Source of the DNA: Nocardia aurantiaca
GTDB taxonomy: Bacteria > Actinomycetota > Actinomycetes > Mycobacteriales > Mycobacteriaceae
Length of the DNA: 64,000 nt
Direction of reading: 5' to 3'
NCBI RefSeq assembly: GCF_009708175.1
Contig: NZ_WMBB01000008.1
Span: 1-64,000, forward strand
The notes below the pieces were generated by a model. It did no database searches and was not told the origin of the DNA. It saw only the letters and a program-made list of their open reading frames with translations. Positions 49,940 to 58,858 of this stretch are shown one piece after another. Numbering within the stretch: position 1 is the first letter of the stretch; each line of letters starts with the position of its first letter. Both the position numbers and the translations under genes were made by a program.

Positions 49940-50107
49940 TCACGAGGCTGTGCGCGCCTGGAACGGGTGGTTGAAATCAGCCGCGGCGGCGTGGGTACTG
50001 AAGAACCGCAGCGCTAGGTTCACCGCGTCCTGCTCGGAGTGCACGCCCGAGATGGCCATGGCCCGGCGCAGCGCGTCATCGTCGAGATAGATTCGAGTGA
50101 TTGCCAT
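49940..50107 (-). CDS. Orphan VapB-like antitoxin
   Basis: 55 aa from ATG 50107, with GGAGG eight bases upstream. N-terminus MAITRIYLDDDALRRAMAIS matches short VapB-family antitoxins, whose N-terminal ribbon-helix-helix binds DNA. The C-terminus is short (FFSTHAAAADFNHPF). No PIN-domain VapC toxin lies next to it on either side. It may be a solitary antitoxin or regulator. Confidence 0.7.
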   Translation of the reverse strand: MAITRIYLDDDALRRAMAISGVHSEQDAVNLALRFFSTHAAAADFNHPFQARTAS

Positions 50108-50180
50108 TTCAGGCACCTCCGCCGCATCCGTCGTGTACTGAAAGCATGACGCATCTTGCGGCCGGTGATAGCCGGAATGA

Positions 50181-50214
50181 CGAGAGCCCTTGGTATGAAA
50201 TCCAAGGGCTCTCG
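50181..50214 (-). terminator. Hairpin terminator after the flavin oxidoreductase gene
   Basis: CGAGAGCCCTTGG (50181-50193) pairs perfectly with 50202-50214 around an 8-base loop. It lies 37 bases downstream of the minus-strand gene ending at 50251. Confidence 0.75.
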
Positions 50215-50250
50215 TCGTATTTGTCTGGGACGTACCGACTTTCGCCGGAA

Positions 50251-51225
50251 TTATCCGATCATGCCCGCGAGCCGCTGCTGGATCAGCGCCTCCGCCTCGG
50301 ACACCATCCGCGACACCAGCTCGCCGCAGGTCGGGATGTCGTCGATGAGGCCCTGCACCTGACCGGCCGACCAGATGCCGGCGTCCAGATCGCCGTCCTC
50401 GAACACCCGGCGTCCGCGGGCGCCCGCGACCAGGTCCTTGACGTCGTCGAACGTGCCGCCCGCCTTCTCGATCTCGACGACCTTGCGGCTGATCTCGTTG
50501 TCCGCCACGCGCGCGGTGTTGTGCATGGTGCGGAAGATGAGCTGGGTGGCCCGCTCGGAGTTGGCGACGATCTGCTCCTTGACCGTCGGGTGGATGGCCG
50601 ACTCCTGGGTGCACATGAAGCGGGTGCCCATGTTAACGCCGTCCGCGCCCAGTGCCAGCGCCGCGACCAGGCCGCGGGCGTCGGCGATGCCGCCGGAGGC
50701 GATGACCGGGATGTCGAGAGCCCTGGTGGCGGCCGGAATCAGGATCAGGCCGGGCACATCGTCCTCACCCGGGTGACCGGCGCATTCGAAGCCGTCGATG
50801 GACACGCCGTCAACGCCGATCTTCTGGGCCTTGAGCGCGTGCCGGACGCTGGTGCACTTATGCAGCACCTTGATGCCGGCTTCCTTGTAGTACGGCAGGA
50901 AGGGCTCCGGGTTGGACCCGGCGGTCTCCACGATCTTCACGCCGGACTCGATGATCGCCTGGACGTACTCCTGGTACGGCGGGGGCTTGATCGACGGCAG
51001 GATGGTGACGTTCACGCCGAAGGGCTTGTCGGTCAGCTCGCGCGCGCGGTCGATCTCGCGGCGCAGATCGTCCGGGGTGGGCTGGGTGAGCGCGGTGATG
51101 ATGCCGAGACCGCCCGCCTCGGAGACGGCCGCCGCCAGCTCGGCGCGGCCGACCCACATCATGCCGCCCTGCACGATGGGGTGCTCGACCCCGAAGGTCT
51201 CGGTGAATCTGGTCTTCAGTGCCAT
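50251..51225 (-). CDS. Nitronate monooxygenase-family FMN oxidoreductase
   Basis: 324 aa TIM barrel. PIVQGGMMWVGRAELAAAVSEAGGLG at the start, the VTAGSNPEP-like segment (VETAGSNPEPFL), IDGFECAGHPGEDD and SGGIADARGLVAALALGADGVNMGTRFM are diagnostic for the NMO/FabK-like flavin family. It could be a nitronate monooxygenase, a 2-nitropropane dioxygenase relative or an enoyl reductase; mycobacterial homologues occur in lipid and cholesterol degradation. ATG 51225 follows GAGAGGAC. It is divergent from fadD5 across a palindrome. Confidence 0.9.
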   Translation of the reverse strand: MALKTRFTETFGVEHPIVQGGMMWVGRAELAAAVSEAGGLGIITALTQPTPDDLRREIDRARELTDKPFGVNVTILPSIKPPPYQEYVQAIIESGVKIVETAGSNPEPFLPYYKEAGIKVLHKCTSVRHALKAQKIGVDGVSIDGFECAGHPGEDDVPGLILIPAATRALDIPVIASGGIADARGLVAALALGADGVNMGTRFMCTQESAIHPTVKEQIVANSERATQLIFRTMHNTARVADNEISRKVVEIEKAGGTFDDVKDLVAGARGRRVFEDGDLDAGIWSAGQVQGLIDDIPTCGELVSRMVSEAEALIQQRLAGMIG

Positions 51226-51313
51226 GGGCGCTGTCCTCTCCCTGCCTCTCGCGAACTGTCCCGATAGTCGCATGGTTGCATATGGGGCGACAACCCGGAT
51301 GTGAGTCGAAGTT

Positions 51314-51331
51314 TGCACACAATGGTGTGCA
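51314..51331. promoter_or_regulatory. Palindrome TGCACAC-AATG-GTGTGCA between divergent genes
   Basis: Perfect 7-base arms in the 284-bp intergenic region between the FMN oxidoreductase and fadD5 starts. A second dyad GAGAAG...CTTCTC (51418-51442) lies nearer fadD5. The long arm suits a dimeric repressor controlling both genes. The regulator is unknown. Confidence 0.6.
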
Positions 51332-51509
51332 TCACCCGCGCGGCTGGGGATAACCTCCCGCTGATGCGGGTGCTACCCACGTCGTTATCCAGGCTCTGAG
51401 CTGCTGAATGAAGCTATGAGAAGTTTTCGGTGAAACCTTCTCTGTAACCCTTGTCACGTCAGAAAGTTAAGCGGTATTCTCACGGTCGATCAGCGTGAAA
51501 GGACACCGC

Positions 51510-53075
51510 ATGACCTTCCAGCCGCTAGACGAGCCGATCCGGTCACGTCGCAACCACTGGGTGAACCAGATCGCGACCCACGCGGCGATGCGGCCCGACC
51601 ACGTCGCGTTCCGATTCAAGGGTGTGGACACCACCTGGAAGCAGCTGCACGAGCGGTCGGAGAAGTTCGCCGACGCGCTGTCCCGTCGAGGGGTCGGGTT
51701 CGGCGATCGTGTGCTCATCCTCGCGCTGAACTACACCGAGTACATCGAGGCGGTCATGGGCATCAACGCCCTGGGCGCCATCGCGGTGCCGGTGAACTTC
51801 CGGCTCACCCCGCCCGAGGTCGCCTATATCGTGGCCGACTCCGGCGCCAAGGCAGTCGTCACCGACTCGGTGCTGCGGCCGCTGGCGGTGGGCGTGGCCG
51901 CGCAGGCGCCGCAGCTCGAGACCGTGGTCGTCATCAACGGGCAGACCGGGGACGGCGTCATCGGCTACGACGACTTCCTGGCCGAGGAGGGCGAACCGCA
52001 TGCGCCGCTGGACATCCCGGAGGACTCCCCCTGCCTGATCATGTACACCTCGGGCACCACGGGCACCCCCAAGGGCGCGGTGCTCACCTTCGCGAACATG
52101 AACGCCCAGGGGCTGACCTGTATCCGCGCCACCGAGGTCACCGCCGACACCATCGGCTTCTGCACCTCGCCGCTGTTCCACATCGCCGGACTGGGCAGTC
52201 TCACACCGTTTTTCATTCTCGGCTGCAAGACCGTCCTGCACCCGCTGGGCGCGTTCGACGCCACCGAATTCCTGGACGCCGTCGAGGCCGAACAGGCCAC
52301 TTCCGCCTTCTGCGTTCCGGCGCAGTGGCAGCTCATCTGCGAGGAGCCGACGGTCAAGCAGCGCAAGTTGGCGCTGCGGGTGCTGAGCTGGGGCGCGGCC
52401 CCGGCGTCGGACTCGGTGCTGCGAGCCATGGCCGACTGCTTCCCCGACGCCGTCAATGTGGCGGTCTTCGGACAGACCGAGATGTCGCCCATCACCTGCG
52501 TGCTCGAGGGCAAGGACGCGCTGCGCAAGATCGGCTCGGTCGGCCTGCCCATCCCGACCATCCAGGCCCGGGTGGTCGACGACGAGATGAACGATGTCGC
52601 CCCCGGCGAGGTCGGCGAGATCGTCTACCGCGGACCGACTCTCATGCAGGGCTACTGGAACAAGCCCGAGGCCACCGCGGAGGCCTTCCACGGCGGCTGG
52701 TTTCATTCCGGCGACCTGGTCCGCCAGGACGAGGAGGGCTTCATCTATGTGGTGGACCGCAAGAAGGACATGATCATCTCCGGCGGTGAGAACATCTACT
52801 GCGCCGAGATCGAGAACGTGCTCTTCGCGCACCCCAAGATCCGTGAGGCCGCCGTCGTGGGCCGCGCGCATGAGAAGTGGGGCGAGGTGCCGGTCGCGGT
52901 CGTCGCGCTGGTCGAGGGCGCCGACGATCTGACTCTCGAAGAGCTGGAACCGTTCCTGAACGAGTCCCTGGCCCGCTACAAGCACCCCAAGCACCTGGTG
53001 GTCGTGCCCGAGCTGCCCCGCAACGCCAGCGGCAAGGTCGTGAAGGTCGAACTGCGCAAGGCGTATTCGGAATAG
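51510..53075 (+). CDS. fadD5: Long-chain acyl-CoA synthetase, FadD5-like
   Basis: 521 aa ANL enzyme. The ATP motif YTSGTTGTPKG (near residue 180), GQTEMSP (near 325), YRGPTLMQGYWNKPEATAEAF, WFHSGDLV and the A8 lysine-arginine hinge DRKKDMIISGGENIY are intact, as is the catalytic Lys in NASGKVVK. It activates fatty acids as CoA esters. It resembles mycobacterial FadD5, which sits in the mce1 locus there; no mce genes are here. ATG 51510 follows AAAGGA by seven bases. Confidence 0.92.
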   Translation: MTFQPLDEPIRSRRNHWVNQIATHAAMRPDHVAFRFKGVDTTWKQLHERSEKFADALSRRGVGFGDRVLILALNYTEYIEAVMGINALGAIAVPVNFRLTPPEVAYIVADSGAKAVVTDSVLRPLAVGVAAQAPQLETVVVINGQTGDGVIGYDDFLAEEGEPHAPLDIPEDSPCLIMYTSGTTGTPKGAVLTFANMNAQGLTCIRATEVTADTIGFCTSPLFHIAGLGSLTPFFILGCKTVLHPLGAFDATEFLDAVEAEQATSAFCVPAQWQLICEEPTVKQRKLALRVLSWGAAPASDSVLRAMADCFPDAVNVAVFGQTEMSPITCVLEGKDALRKIGSVGLPIPTIQARVVDDEMNDVAPGEVGEIVYRGPTLMQGYWNKPEATAEAFHGGWFHSGDLVRQDEEGFIYVVDRKKDMIISGGENIYCAEIENVLFAHPKIREAAVVGRAHEKWGEVPVAVVALVEGADDLTLEELEPFLNESLARYKHPKHLVVVPELPRNASGKVVKVELRKAYSE

Positions 53076-53089
53076 ACCCGACTCTGTCC

Positions 53090-53146
53090 CGGTCTCCCCC
53101 GCTCGTCGCCACCGCGACGGGCGCGAGGCGCCAGGGGCGGAGACCG
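53090..53146. terminator. Possible terminator between converging fadD5 and the flippase-like gene
   Basis: CGGTCTCC (53090-53097) is the exact reverse complement of GGAGACCG (53139-53146) with further pairing inside. It starts 15 bases after the fadD5 stop and ends at the stop of the converging gene. The loop is long, so efficiency is uncertain. Confidence 0.4.
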
Positions 53147-53147
53147 A

Positions 53148-55604
53148 TCAGATCATGTCCTTCGCGGTGAGCCAGCGCATGATCGGCCAGCCGCAGAACA
53201 CCGGCAGCCAGCAGGTCAGCACGCGGTAGAGGAGGACGGCGGGGACCGCGATCCCCGCCGAGACCCCGAACGCGGCCAGACCACCGATGAGGGCGGCTTC
53301 GACGGCGCCTACACCGCCGGGGGTCGGGGCGGCCGAGGCGAGGGTGCCGCCGACCATGGTGACGATGGTGACGGTCACGAAAGTCGTACTGCCGCCGAAG
53401 GCTTCGATGCTCGCCCACAGGGCCAGCGCCATGCCCAGCGTGGTGGTGGCGCACCCGCCCAGGATCATGGCCAGCCGGGCGGGCCGCCGAGCCAAGTCCT
53501 TCAACTGGCCCATCACATCCGCCAGCTGCGGGCGCACCTCGTTGAGCAGCCACTTGCGCACCTTGGGGACGAACATGGTCGCGCCCAGCAGGCCCAGCAG
53601 CGCACCCGCCACCAGGTACAGCACGGTGGCGTTGGGCACGAAATGCGAGAGGTTCGTGGAGGTTCCGGCCAGCGCGCCGAAGATCAGCAGCAGCACCACG
53701 TGGGTCACCACCTGCACCGTCTGTTGCAACGCGACCGCCGCGGTGGCCCGCACCGCGCCCAGGCCGCCCTTCTGCAGAAAGCGCACGCTCAGCGCCAGAC
53801 CGCCCACGCCCGCCGGGGTGGTGGTCGCGGCGAAGGTGTTGGCGATCTGCATGAGCAGCAGGTTGCCGAACTTCACCGCCTCGGAGGCACACGCCCACAA
53901 TGCCATTGCCGCGCCCACATAGGTCAGAGCGGACACGGTCAGACCGAGCAGCGCCCAGCCCCAGTTCAAGTTGCGCAGCTCCGAGGCGAAGGTCGGCACC
54001 GCGCTGATATACGGATAGGCCACGTACACCAGGCCGATGAGCAGCACCAGCTGGATGATCTGATTGCGCGAGAAACGGGTGATCTGCGCGGCCTCGATCC
54101 TGTCCTGTCCGGTCTGGGCGGCCACCTCCTCGCGGATGGACTTCATCAGCTCGCCCGCGTCGGGCACCGCCTTGCGGACGTGGGTGGGCACGGCGGTCTT
54201 GGTGAGCCGGGCCGAGGCGTCCAGCACGGCCCGCTTGTCCAGCACTTCGAGCGCGGTGCGCACCGCCGGGCCGGTGCCGAACAGGGCGGCCGAGGACAGC
54301 AGCAGCTGAGCCACGTCGGAGTCGAAACGCACCTTGTACGCACCGAATTCGGACTGGACGAACCCGCCGAACAGCACGGTGCCATCCTCGAGGACCCGGA
54401 TCTCCTCGGCCCGCAGTTCACCGTGCGAGATCTGGGCCTGGTGCATGCTGTGCAACGCCCGCCATACCCGGGCCAGGGTCGGCTCCCCATCGGCGGCGGT
54501 GAGCGGGCGGCCCTGGGGAACGGTGTGCGCGTACACCATCCAGCCGCGGTCCAGCGCCGCCACCGTGAGCGGCTTGTTGCTGGCCAGCCCCAGATCGGCG
54601 ATGGCGAAACCCATCAGCGCCCGATGTTCGACCGCGCGCCGCATGGAGGTGAAGGGCGCGGGGTATTCGCCGCTGCGAATCGTGAGCCAGCGCTTGAACT
54701 GTTGCAGCATGCCGCGGCTGCGCTGGTTCGCGCCGTACATCTCGATGATCAATTCATTGTCCGGCGAATGGGATTCACCGGATTTCCTCGCGGTCTCCGC
54801 CGCGGCGGGCGCGCCGTCAGGTGGGGCGCTCAGCTCCGGTTGCGGAACCGTGCTCGCCGAAAGCACCAGTGGCCCACGGGCGGCCGGGCGCAGCACCCTG
54901 AAGGCGGTCACCCGGAAGCCGCGCTGGGCCAGCACCCGCACCGCCGCCTCCAACGGCACCTCCAGCGCGGGGGTGCCGACCACCAGCACGATCACCGCAC
55001 CCACCAGCCAGCCCACCACCAGGCCGAGCGCGGCGCGGGCGGGCACCACCAGCGAGACGAACAGGTGGATCGGCACGAAGGCCAGCAGCAGCGTCCACCA
55101 CCAGCGCCGCGCCCGCGCGGGCAGCCACGGGCTGGCCACCGTGAGCACCGCGGCCAGCATGGCGATCCAACGCGGATCGTCGAGGAACTGCGACAGGAAG
55201 GTGTGGACCTGCCCCGGTTCCGACAGATGCCAGCGCGGCGCGGAGAAGCCGGTGCCGGTGATGGAGAACAGCCCCAGCGCGATCAGGCCCGCGGAAAGGA
55301 AGCCCGCCAGCAGTTTCCAGTGCCGGCGACGTACCAGCCGCACCAGGATGGCGAAGGGCAGCGCCAGGATGGCGATGCCGTAGACGATGTAAACCAGGTT
55401 GGACTGTTCCGGTGTCAGGAACCCCACGATGCCGGAGACCGAGCGCTCCAGCGCCTCCCACTGCGGCCTGGTGATCAGCGATCCGGCGATGACAATGGCC
55501 ACCGACAGCGCGGACAGCACAACGCGCAGAATGTCACTGGTCCGGCGGATCCGCGGCTGCAGCAGGCTGCCGGAGACGGGAATCTCCCGCCCGTCGACTC
55601 GCAT
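53148..55604 (-). CDS. Lysylphosphatidylglycerol-flippase-like membrane protein with internal pseudokinase
   Basis: 818 aa. An N-terminal block of about six membrane helices (residues 30-240), a central soluble part (270-490) and a C-terminal UPF0104/MprF-flippase block of about seven helices (510-810; TFAATTTPAGVGGLALSVRFLQ, APTPGGVGAVEAALIGGL). The soluble part resembles a protein kinase fold, but the catalytic loop reads HGELRAEEI (Glu for the catalytic Asp) and the metal motif DFG appears as FGGF, so it is probably inactive. A role in lipid handling at the envelope is inferred. ATG 55604 starts MRVDGREIPV. Confidence 0.85.
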   Translation of the reverse strand: MRVDGREIPVSGSLLQPRIRRTSDILRVVLSALSVAIVIAGSLITRPQWEALERSVSGIVGFLTPEQSNLVYIVYGIAILALPFAILVRLVRRRHWKLLAGFLSAGLIALGLFSITGTGFSAPRWHLSEPGQVHTFLSQFLDDPRWIAMLAAVLTVASPWLPARARRWWWTLLLAFVPIHLFVSLVVPARAALGLVVGWLVGAVIVLVVGTPALEVPLEAAVRVLAQRGFRVTAFRVLRPAARGPLVLSASTVPQPELSAPPDGAPAAAETARKSGESHSPDNELIIEMYGANQRSRGMLQQFKRWLTIRSGEYPAPFTSMRRAVEHRALMGFAIADLGLASNKPLTVAALDRGWMVYAHTVPQGRPLTAADGEPTLARVWRALHSMHQAQISHGELRAEEIRVLEDGTVLFGGFVQSEFGAYKVRFDSDVAQLLLSSAALFGTGPAVRTALEVLDKRAVLDASARLTKTAVPTHVRKAVPDAGELMKSIREEVAAQTGQDRIEAAQITRFSRNQIIQLVLLIGLVYVAYPYISAVPTFASELRNLNWGWALLGLTVSALTYVGAAMALWACASEAVKFGNLLLMQIANTFAATTTPAGVGGLALSVRFLQKGGLGAVRATAAVALQQTVQVVTHVVLLLIFGALAGTSTNLSHFVPNATVLYLVAGALLGLLGATMFVPKVRKWLLNEVRPQLADVMGQLKDLARRPARLAMILGGCATTTLGMALALWASIEAFGGSTTFVTVTIVTMVGGTLASAAPTPGGVGAVEAALIGGLAAFGVSAGIAVPAVLLYRVLTCWLPVFCGWPIMRWLTAKDMI

Positions 55605-55950
55605 GTCCTATTCCGCTTTCGGATCGTGGGAACGGCTGTGGTCCCATGGTCGGCTCGTTGTGAGTATGCGGCAGGCGACGGGATCACCAGCCACCCAACA
55701 CGCTGGTAACCGTAACAGTGCTCGATTCACCCCTCCGCTCCGCTCCGGTGGGGTTCGCGGTCCCGGCGCAGGTCCATGGAGCCGCGGTCTCGATTCGTTC
55801 CCTCTCCCGGCTCCGAGGCGGAGGTCTGTCAAGCCGCAGTCCGGAATCGCGAGACGGGCGGCGGCCGTCTCCGCATCCTGCGGATTCGGTGTTGTTCCGG
55901 CTTGATGCGAGTCCTCGATGGATCGCGAACGCGCGTGCGAGGATCGGGCC
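55605..55950. other. Intergenic region between the flippase-like gene and the GDSL hydrolase
   Basis: About 345 bases. No credible protein frame, repeat or RNA was seen; the only open frames are GC-driven. It separates two divergently arranged genes, so it carries both promoters. Confidence 0.5.
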
Positions 55951-56574
55951 GTGCTCGATCTGCGTGTCTGTTTCGTCGGTGAGTCCTTCGTCGCGGGAGT
56001 CGGTGATCAGCGATGCCTGGGCTGGGCGGGCCGGCTCGCGGCCAGGGCCACGGCGGCCGGACAGCCGCTGACCTACTACAACCTGGGCATCCGCCGCGAG
56101 AACAGCACCGAGCTGCGGGGGCGCTGGGAGGCCGAATGCGAGCCCCGGCTCCCCGCGGGCGCGGACTGCCGGGTGGTGATCTCGACCGGCGTCAACGATA
56201 CCCAGATCGAGAACGGCCGTCCCCGAATCGATTCCGGGGACTCGGTGCGCAATCTGGCCGACATCTTGCGTCGGGCGCGGGAAAAGGGCTGGCAGGCACT
56301 GGTGGTCGCGCCGCCGCCCAATGTGGACGACGAGCACAATGCCCGCCTGCTCGTACTGGACCGCCGCTACGCCGACCTGTGCGAGGAGGCCGGGGTGCCC
56401 TACCTGCGGGCGCATCAGCCGCTGCGCGAGAACCGCATCTGGATGCGCGATATCGCCGCCGGCGACGGGTACCACCCCGGCGCGGCCGGCTATGACGAGT
56501 TCGCCGCGCTGCTCGCCCCGTACTGGCTGCTCTGGCTCGCCGATCCGGGCTCGAAACTGCCGGTGGTGCGCTGA
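55951..56574 (+). CDS. GDSL/SGNH-type esterase
   Basis: 207 aa. Block I: VCFVGESFVAGVGDQ, with the catalytic Ser in the FVGES form of GDS. Block III: VISTGVNDTQ. Block V: GDGYHPGAAGYDEFAAL, with the His in YHP (DxxH). This is an SGNH-fold lipase or esterase; no signal peptide, so cytoplasmic. GTG 55951 is used as GAGGA lies seven bases upstream; ATG 55918 would add a short tail. Confidence 0.88.
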   Translation: MLDLRVCFVGESFVAGVGDQRCLGWAGRLAARATAAGQPLTYYNLGIRRENSTELRGRWEAECEPRLPAGADCRVVISTGVNDTQIENGRPRIDSGDSVRNLADILRRAREKGWQALVVAPPPNVDDEHNARLLVLDRRYADLCEEAGVPYLRAHQPLRENRIWMRDIAAGDGYHPGAAGYDEFAALLAPYWLLWLADPGSKLPVVR

Positions 56575-56813
56575 GTTTCGCCCCGGTTCCCGGTCGCGTG
56601 CCCACCGGTCGGGTCCCGGCCGGTCCTCGACCATGTCCTCGAGCGGCGGCTGTCGGGTCGAGGACATCGGGCCCGGGCCGACCGGTACGCCCAGCGCGAC
56701 CAGCGCCGAGAACCCGTTCGAACCCATGCCGCCGGGCACCGGCATCCGTCCCGAATCTCGGCTTACAAGCAATGGGGTATGCCTACCGGTTGCCCTCTTC
56801 CTAACCTGGTGGC

Positions 56814-57731
56814 ATGGATATCGACACGCGACTGCTGCGTTACTTCCTGGCAGTCGCGGATGCGGAGAACCTGCCGCGGGCGGCGCAGCGACTACATGTC
56901 GCGCAGCCCGCGCTGGCGACCCAGATCAAACAGCTGGAACAGCAGCTGGGCGTGGAGCTGTTCATTCGGTCCCGCGCGGGCTGGACCCTGACCGCGGCCG
57001 GCAAGGTCCTGGCCGAACAGGTTCCGGCGCTGCTGGCGTCCTGGGACCGGATCCTGCGCGACACCAAGAGCGATGCCAGCCGCGCCTCCCGGGTGCTGCG
57101 GCTGGGCTGCGTGACCAGTGCTGCCGACGGGCACATCCCGGAGATCATCCGGGTCTTTCACCGCCTGCACCCGGACTGGCAGGTCGATCTGCATCAAGGT
57201 GGATGGACCGATCCGACCGCCGGGCTGGACGAGGGCGATGTGGATGTCGCCCTGCTGCGCCTGCCCTTTCCGGGCCAGGGCGAATACCACCTGCGGGAGC
57301 TGTTCGCCGAGCCGCGCTGGATCGCGCTGCCGGAGGACCATCCGCTGGCCGACCGCGACGACATCGCCTTCCGGGAGCTGTGGGACGAGCCGTATGTCGC
57401 CTCGCCCGCGGAAACCGGCTGGTGGCGCGACTATTGGATGGGCTTGGACTCACGGCCCGCGGACACCGCCATCATCGGCGCCATCGCCCGCAATACCGAG
57501 GAATGGCTGCGCGCCATCGCCAATGGCTTCGGCGTGAGCTTCACCCCCGCTTCCACCGCCCGCACCGAGTACCCGGGCGTGGTGTTCCGGCCGGTACACG
57601 GCATCGGCCCGACCCGGGTGGCGGTGGTGTGGCCGGATGCCTCCGAGGCCGATCAGGTCATGCGGTACTTCATTCGCTGCTGCTCGGACATCATGGGCCA
57701 GTACGGCGCGGACGGCCGCCGCACCTCCTAG
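56814..57731 (+). CDS. LysR-family transcriptional regulator
   Basis: 305 aa. N-terminal winged HTH: DTRLLRYFLAVADAENLPRAAQRLHVAQPALATQIKQLE (read in parts), giving the QPALATQIKQLE helix. The C-terminal periplasmic-binding-like domain takes the effector (LRLGCVTSAADGHIPEII). No divergent target gene is recognised upstream; a convergent NAD(P)-binding gene lies downstream. Effector unknown. Confidence 0.92.
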   Translation: MDIDTRLLRYFLAVADAENLPRAAQRLHVAQPALATQIKQLEQQLGVELFIRSRAGWTLTAAGKVLAEQVPALLASWDRILRDTKSDASRASRVLRLGCVTSAADGHIPEIIRVFHRLHPDWQVDLHQGGWTDPTAGLDEGDVDVALLRLPFPGQGEYHLRELFAEPRWIALPEDHPLADRDDIAFRELWDEPYVASPAETGWWRDYWMGLDSRPADTAIIGAIARNTEEWLRAIANGFGVSFTPASTARTEYPGVVFRPVHGIGPTRVAVVWPDASEADQVMRYFIRCCSDIMGQYGADGRRTS

Positions 57732-57837
57732 CCGATCGCGCGACTTCCCGGCCCGATCGGCGCTCCGCGTCGGACATGATGGGGGTGCGAGCGACCAGCA
57801 TGAGCACCGGCAGCGCACCTACCGCACCCATCCGCTG

Positions 57838-57969
57838 ATGTACCGCGAACAGGCGTCGGAGGTCGCGGTATACGCCGCGGGCCCGTTCCGCGAGCGCGGC
57901 GCTCTCCACGTGCTCGAACCGGGTGCGGGGCACGGCCGGCGGATCACCCAGCTGCTACCGGTCCGCTGA
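57838..57969 (+). pseudogene. N-terminal remnant of a SAM-dependent methyltransferase
   Basis: About 43 codons, MYREQASEVAVYAAGPFRER then ALHVLEPGAGHGRR, hold the SAM motif I (LEPGAGHG) of a class I methyltransferase, then stop. The reading overlaps the 3' end of the convergent oxidoreductase gene by 26 bases. Full enzymes are about 200-280 aa. Too short to be active; chance coding cannot be excluded. Confidence 0.4.
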
Positions 57970-58831
57970 CCGCCTCCGCGATCTCCTCGCGCATCGAGCG
58001 CGCGACCGTGGGCAGCAGCGCGGGCAAATCGCTGTGAGAGGCGTGCAGGAATCCCGCCTTCAGGTTCGAGAACAGCGAAATCGTGTGCCCGATCCGGTAG
58101 GGTTCGAGTCCCCCGCTGAGCAGTTCGTCGCGCAGCTCGGTGAGCGGCACATCCCGGTATTCCACTGGGCGGCCGAGTGATTCGCTCAGCACCTCGGCGA
58201 TCTCCGCGCCGCTGAGGGAGCTCACGCCCTCCAGTTCGTAGGTGCGCCCGGCGTGCGCGCTGCCGGAACCGGCGCGCAGGTCGCGTTCGATCTCGGCGGC
58301 CACCCGCACCGCGACCGCGGCCAGATCCTCCCGCGACACCCCGGAGATCCGGCCGGTGCCGAACGGTGCCGCGAAAACGCCTGTGGCCGCGGCGGATTCG
58401 GCCGCCCCGGCGGCCAGGCTCACCGGCAGCTCGCTGTAGAACCCGTTGCGCAGCACCGTGACGTCGAAAGACGCCGCGGCCAGCTGCTTCTCGGTCCACA
58501 GGTGCGGGACGGCGATGGTGGTGTGGTGGGTCGACGCGGACAGGCTGGTGTAGATCACGTGCCGCACCCCGGCGGCCGCCGCGGCCGCCACCACCGCGCC
58601 GTGCCGGGCCGTCACCACATCGTCCTCGGCGTATCCGGCGGAGACGAACACCAGCGTGTCCACACCGTCGAAGCCGGAGGCCAGTGTGCCGGGATCGTCG
58701 AAGTCGATGCGGCGGGCGGTGTGGCCGTCTCCGGAGCGGGTGCCCGCCACCACCTCCAGATCCGGCTGGGCGCGCAGGCCCGCCAGCATCAATCCGCCCA
58801 GGGCGCCGGAAACACCGGTCACGAGAATCAT
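57944..58831 (-). CDS. NmrA-like NAD(P)-binding oxidoreductase (QOR-type)
   Basis: 295 aa from ATG 58831, with AAGGAG upstream. The cofactor motif is ILVTGVSGALGGLMLAGL; the second half holds TLVFVSAGYAEDDVV, YTSLSAST and VLRNGFYSELP, typical of atypical SDRs of the NmrA/QOR2 group that use NADPH on quinones or act as redox sensors. The catalytic Tyr is not conserved. It is divergent from an HxlR regulator across a 27-bp gap, the standard arrangement for redox-responsive HxlR targets. Confidence 0.9.
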   Translation of the reverse strand: MILVTGVSGALGGLMLAGLRAQPDLEVVAGTRSGDGHTARRIDFDDPGTLASGFDGVDTLVFVSAGYAEDDVVTARHGAVVAAAAAAGVRHVIYTSLSASTHHTTIAVPHLWTEKQLAAASFDVTVLRNGFYSELPVSLAAGAAESAAATGVFAAPFGTGRISGVSREDLAAVAVRVAAEIERDLRAGSGSAHAGRTYELEGVSSLSGAEIAEVLSESLGRPVEYRDVPLTELRDELLSGGLEPYRIGHTISLFSNLKAGFLHASHSDLPALLPTVARSMREEIAEAVSGPVAAG

Positions 58832-58858
58832 TGCGCTACTCCTTGCGTTGAGAGGGTC

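Noticed and set aside
55684..56772. 362-codon minus-strand frame over the GDSL gene and upstream of LysR
   Set aside because: Shadow frame over a real gene; its upstream part (MGSNGFSALVALG) looks slightly protein-like but has no recognisable family or start signal.
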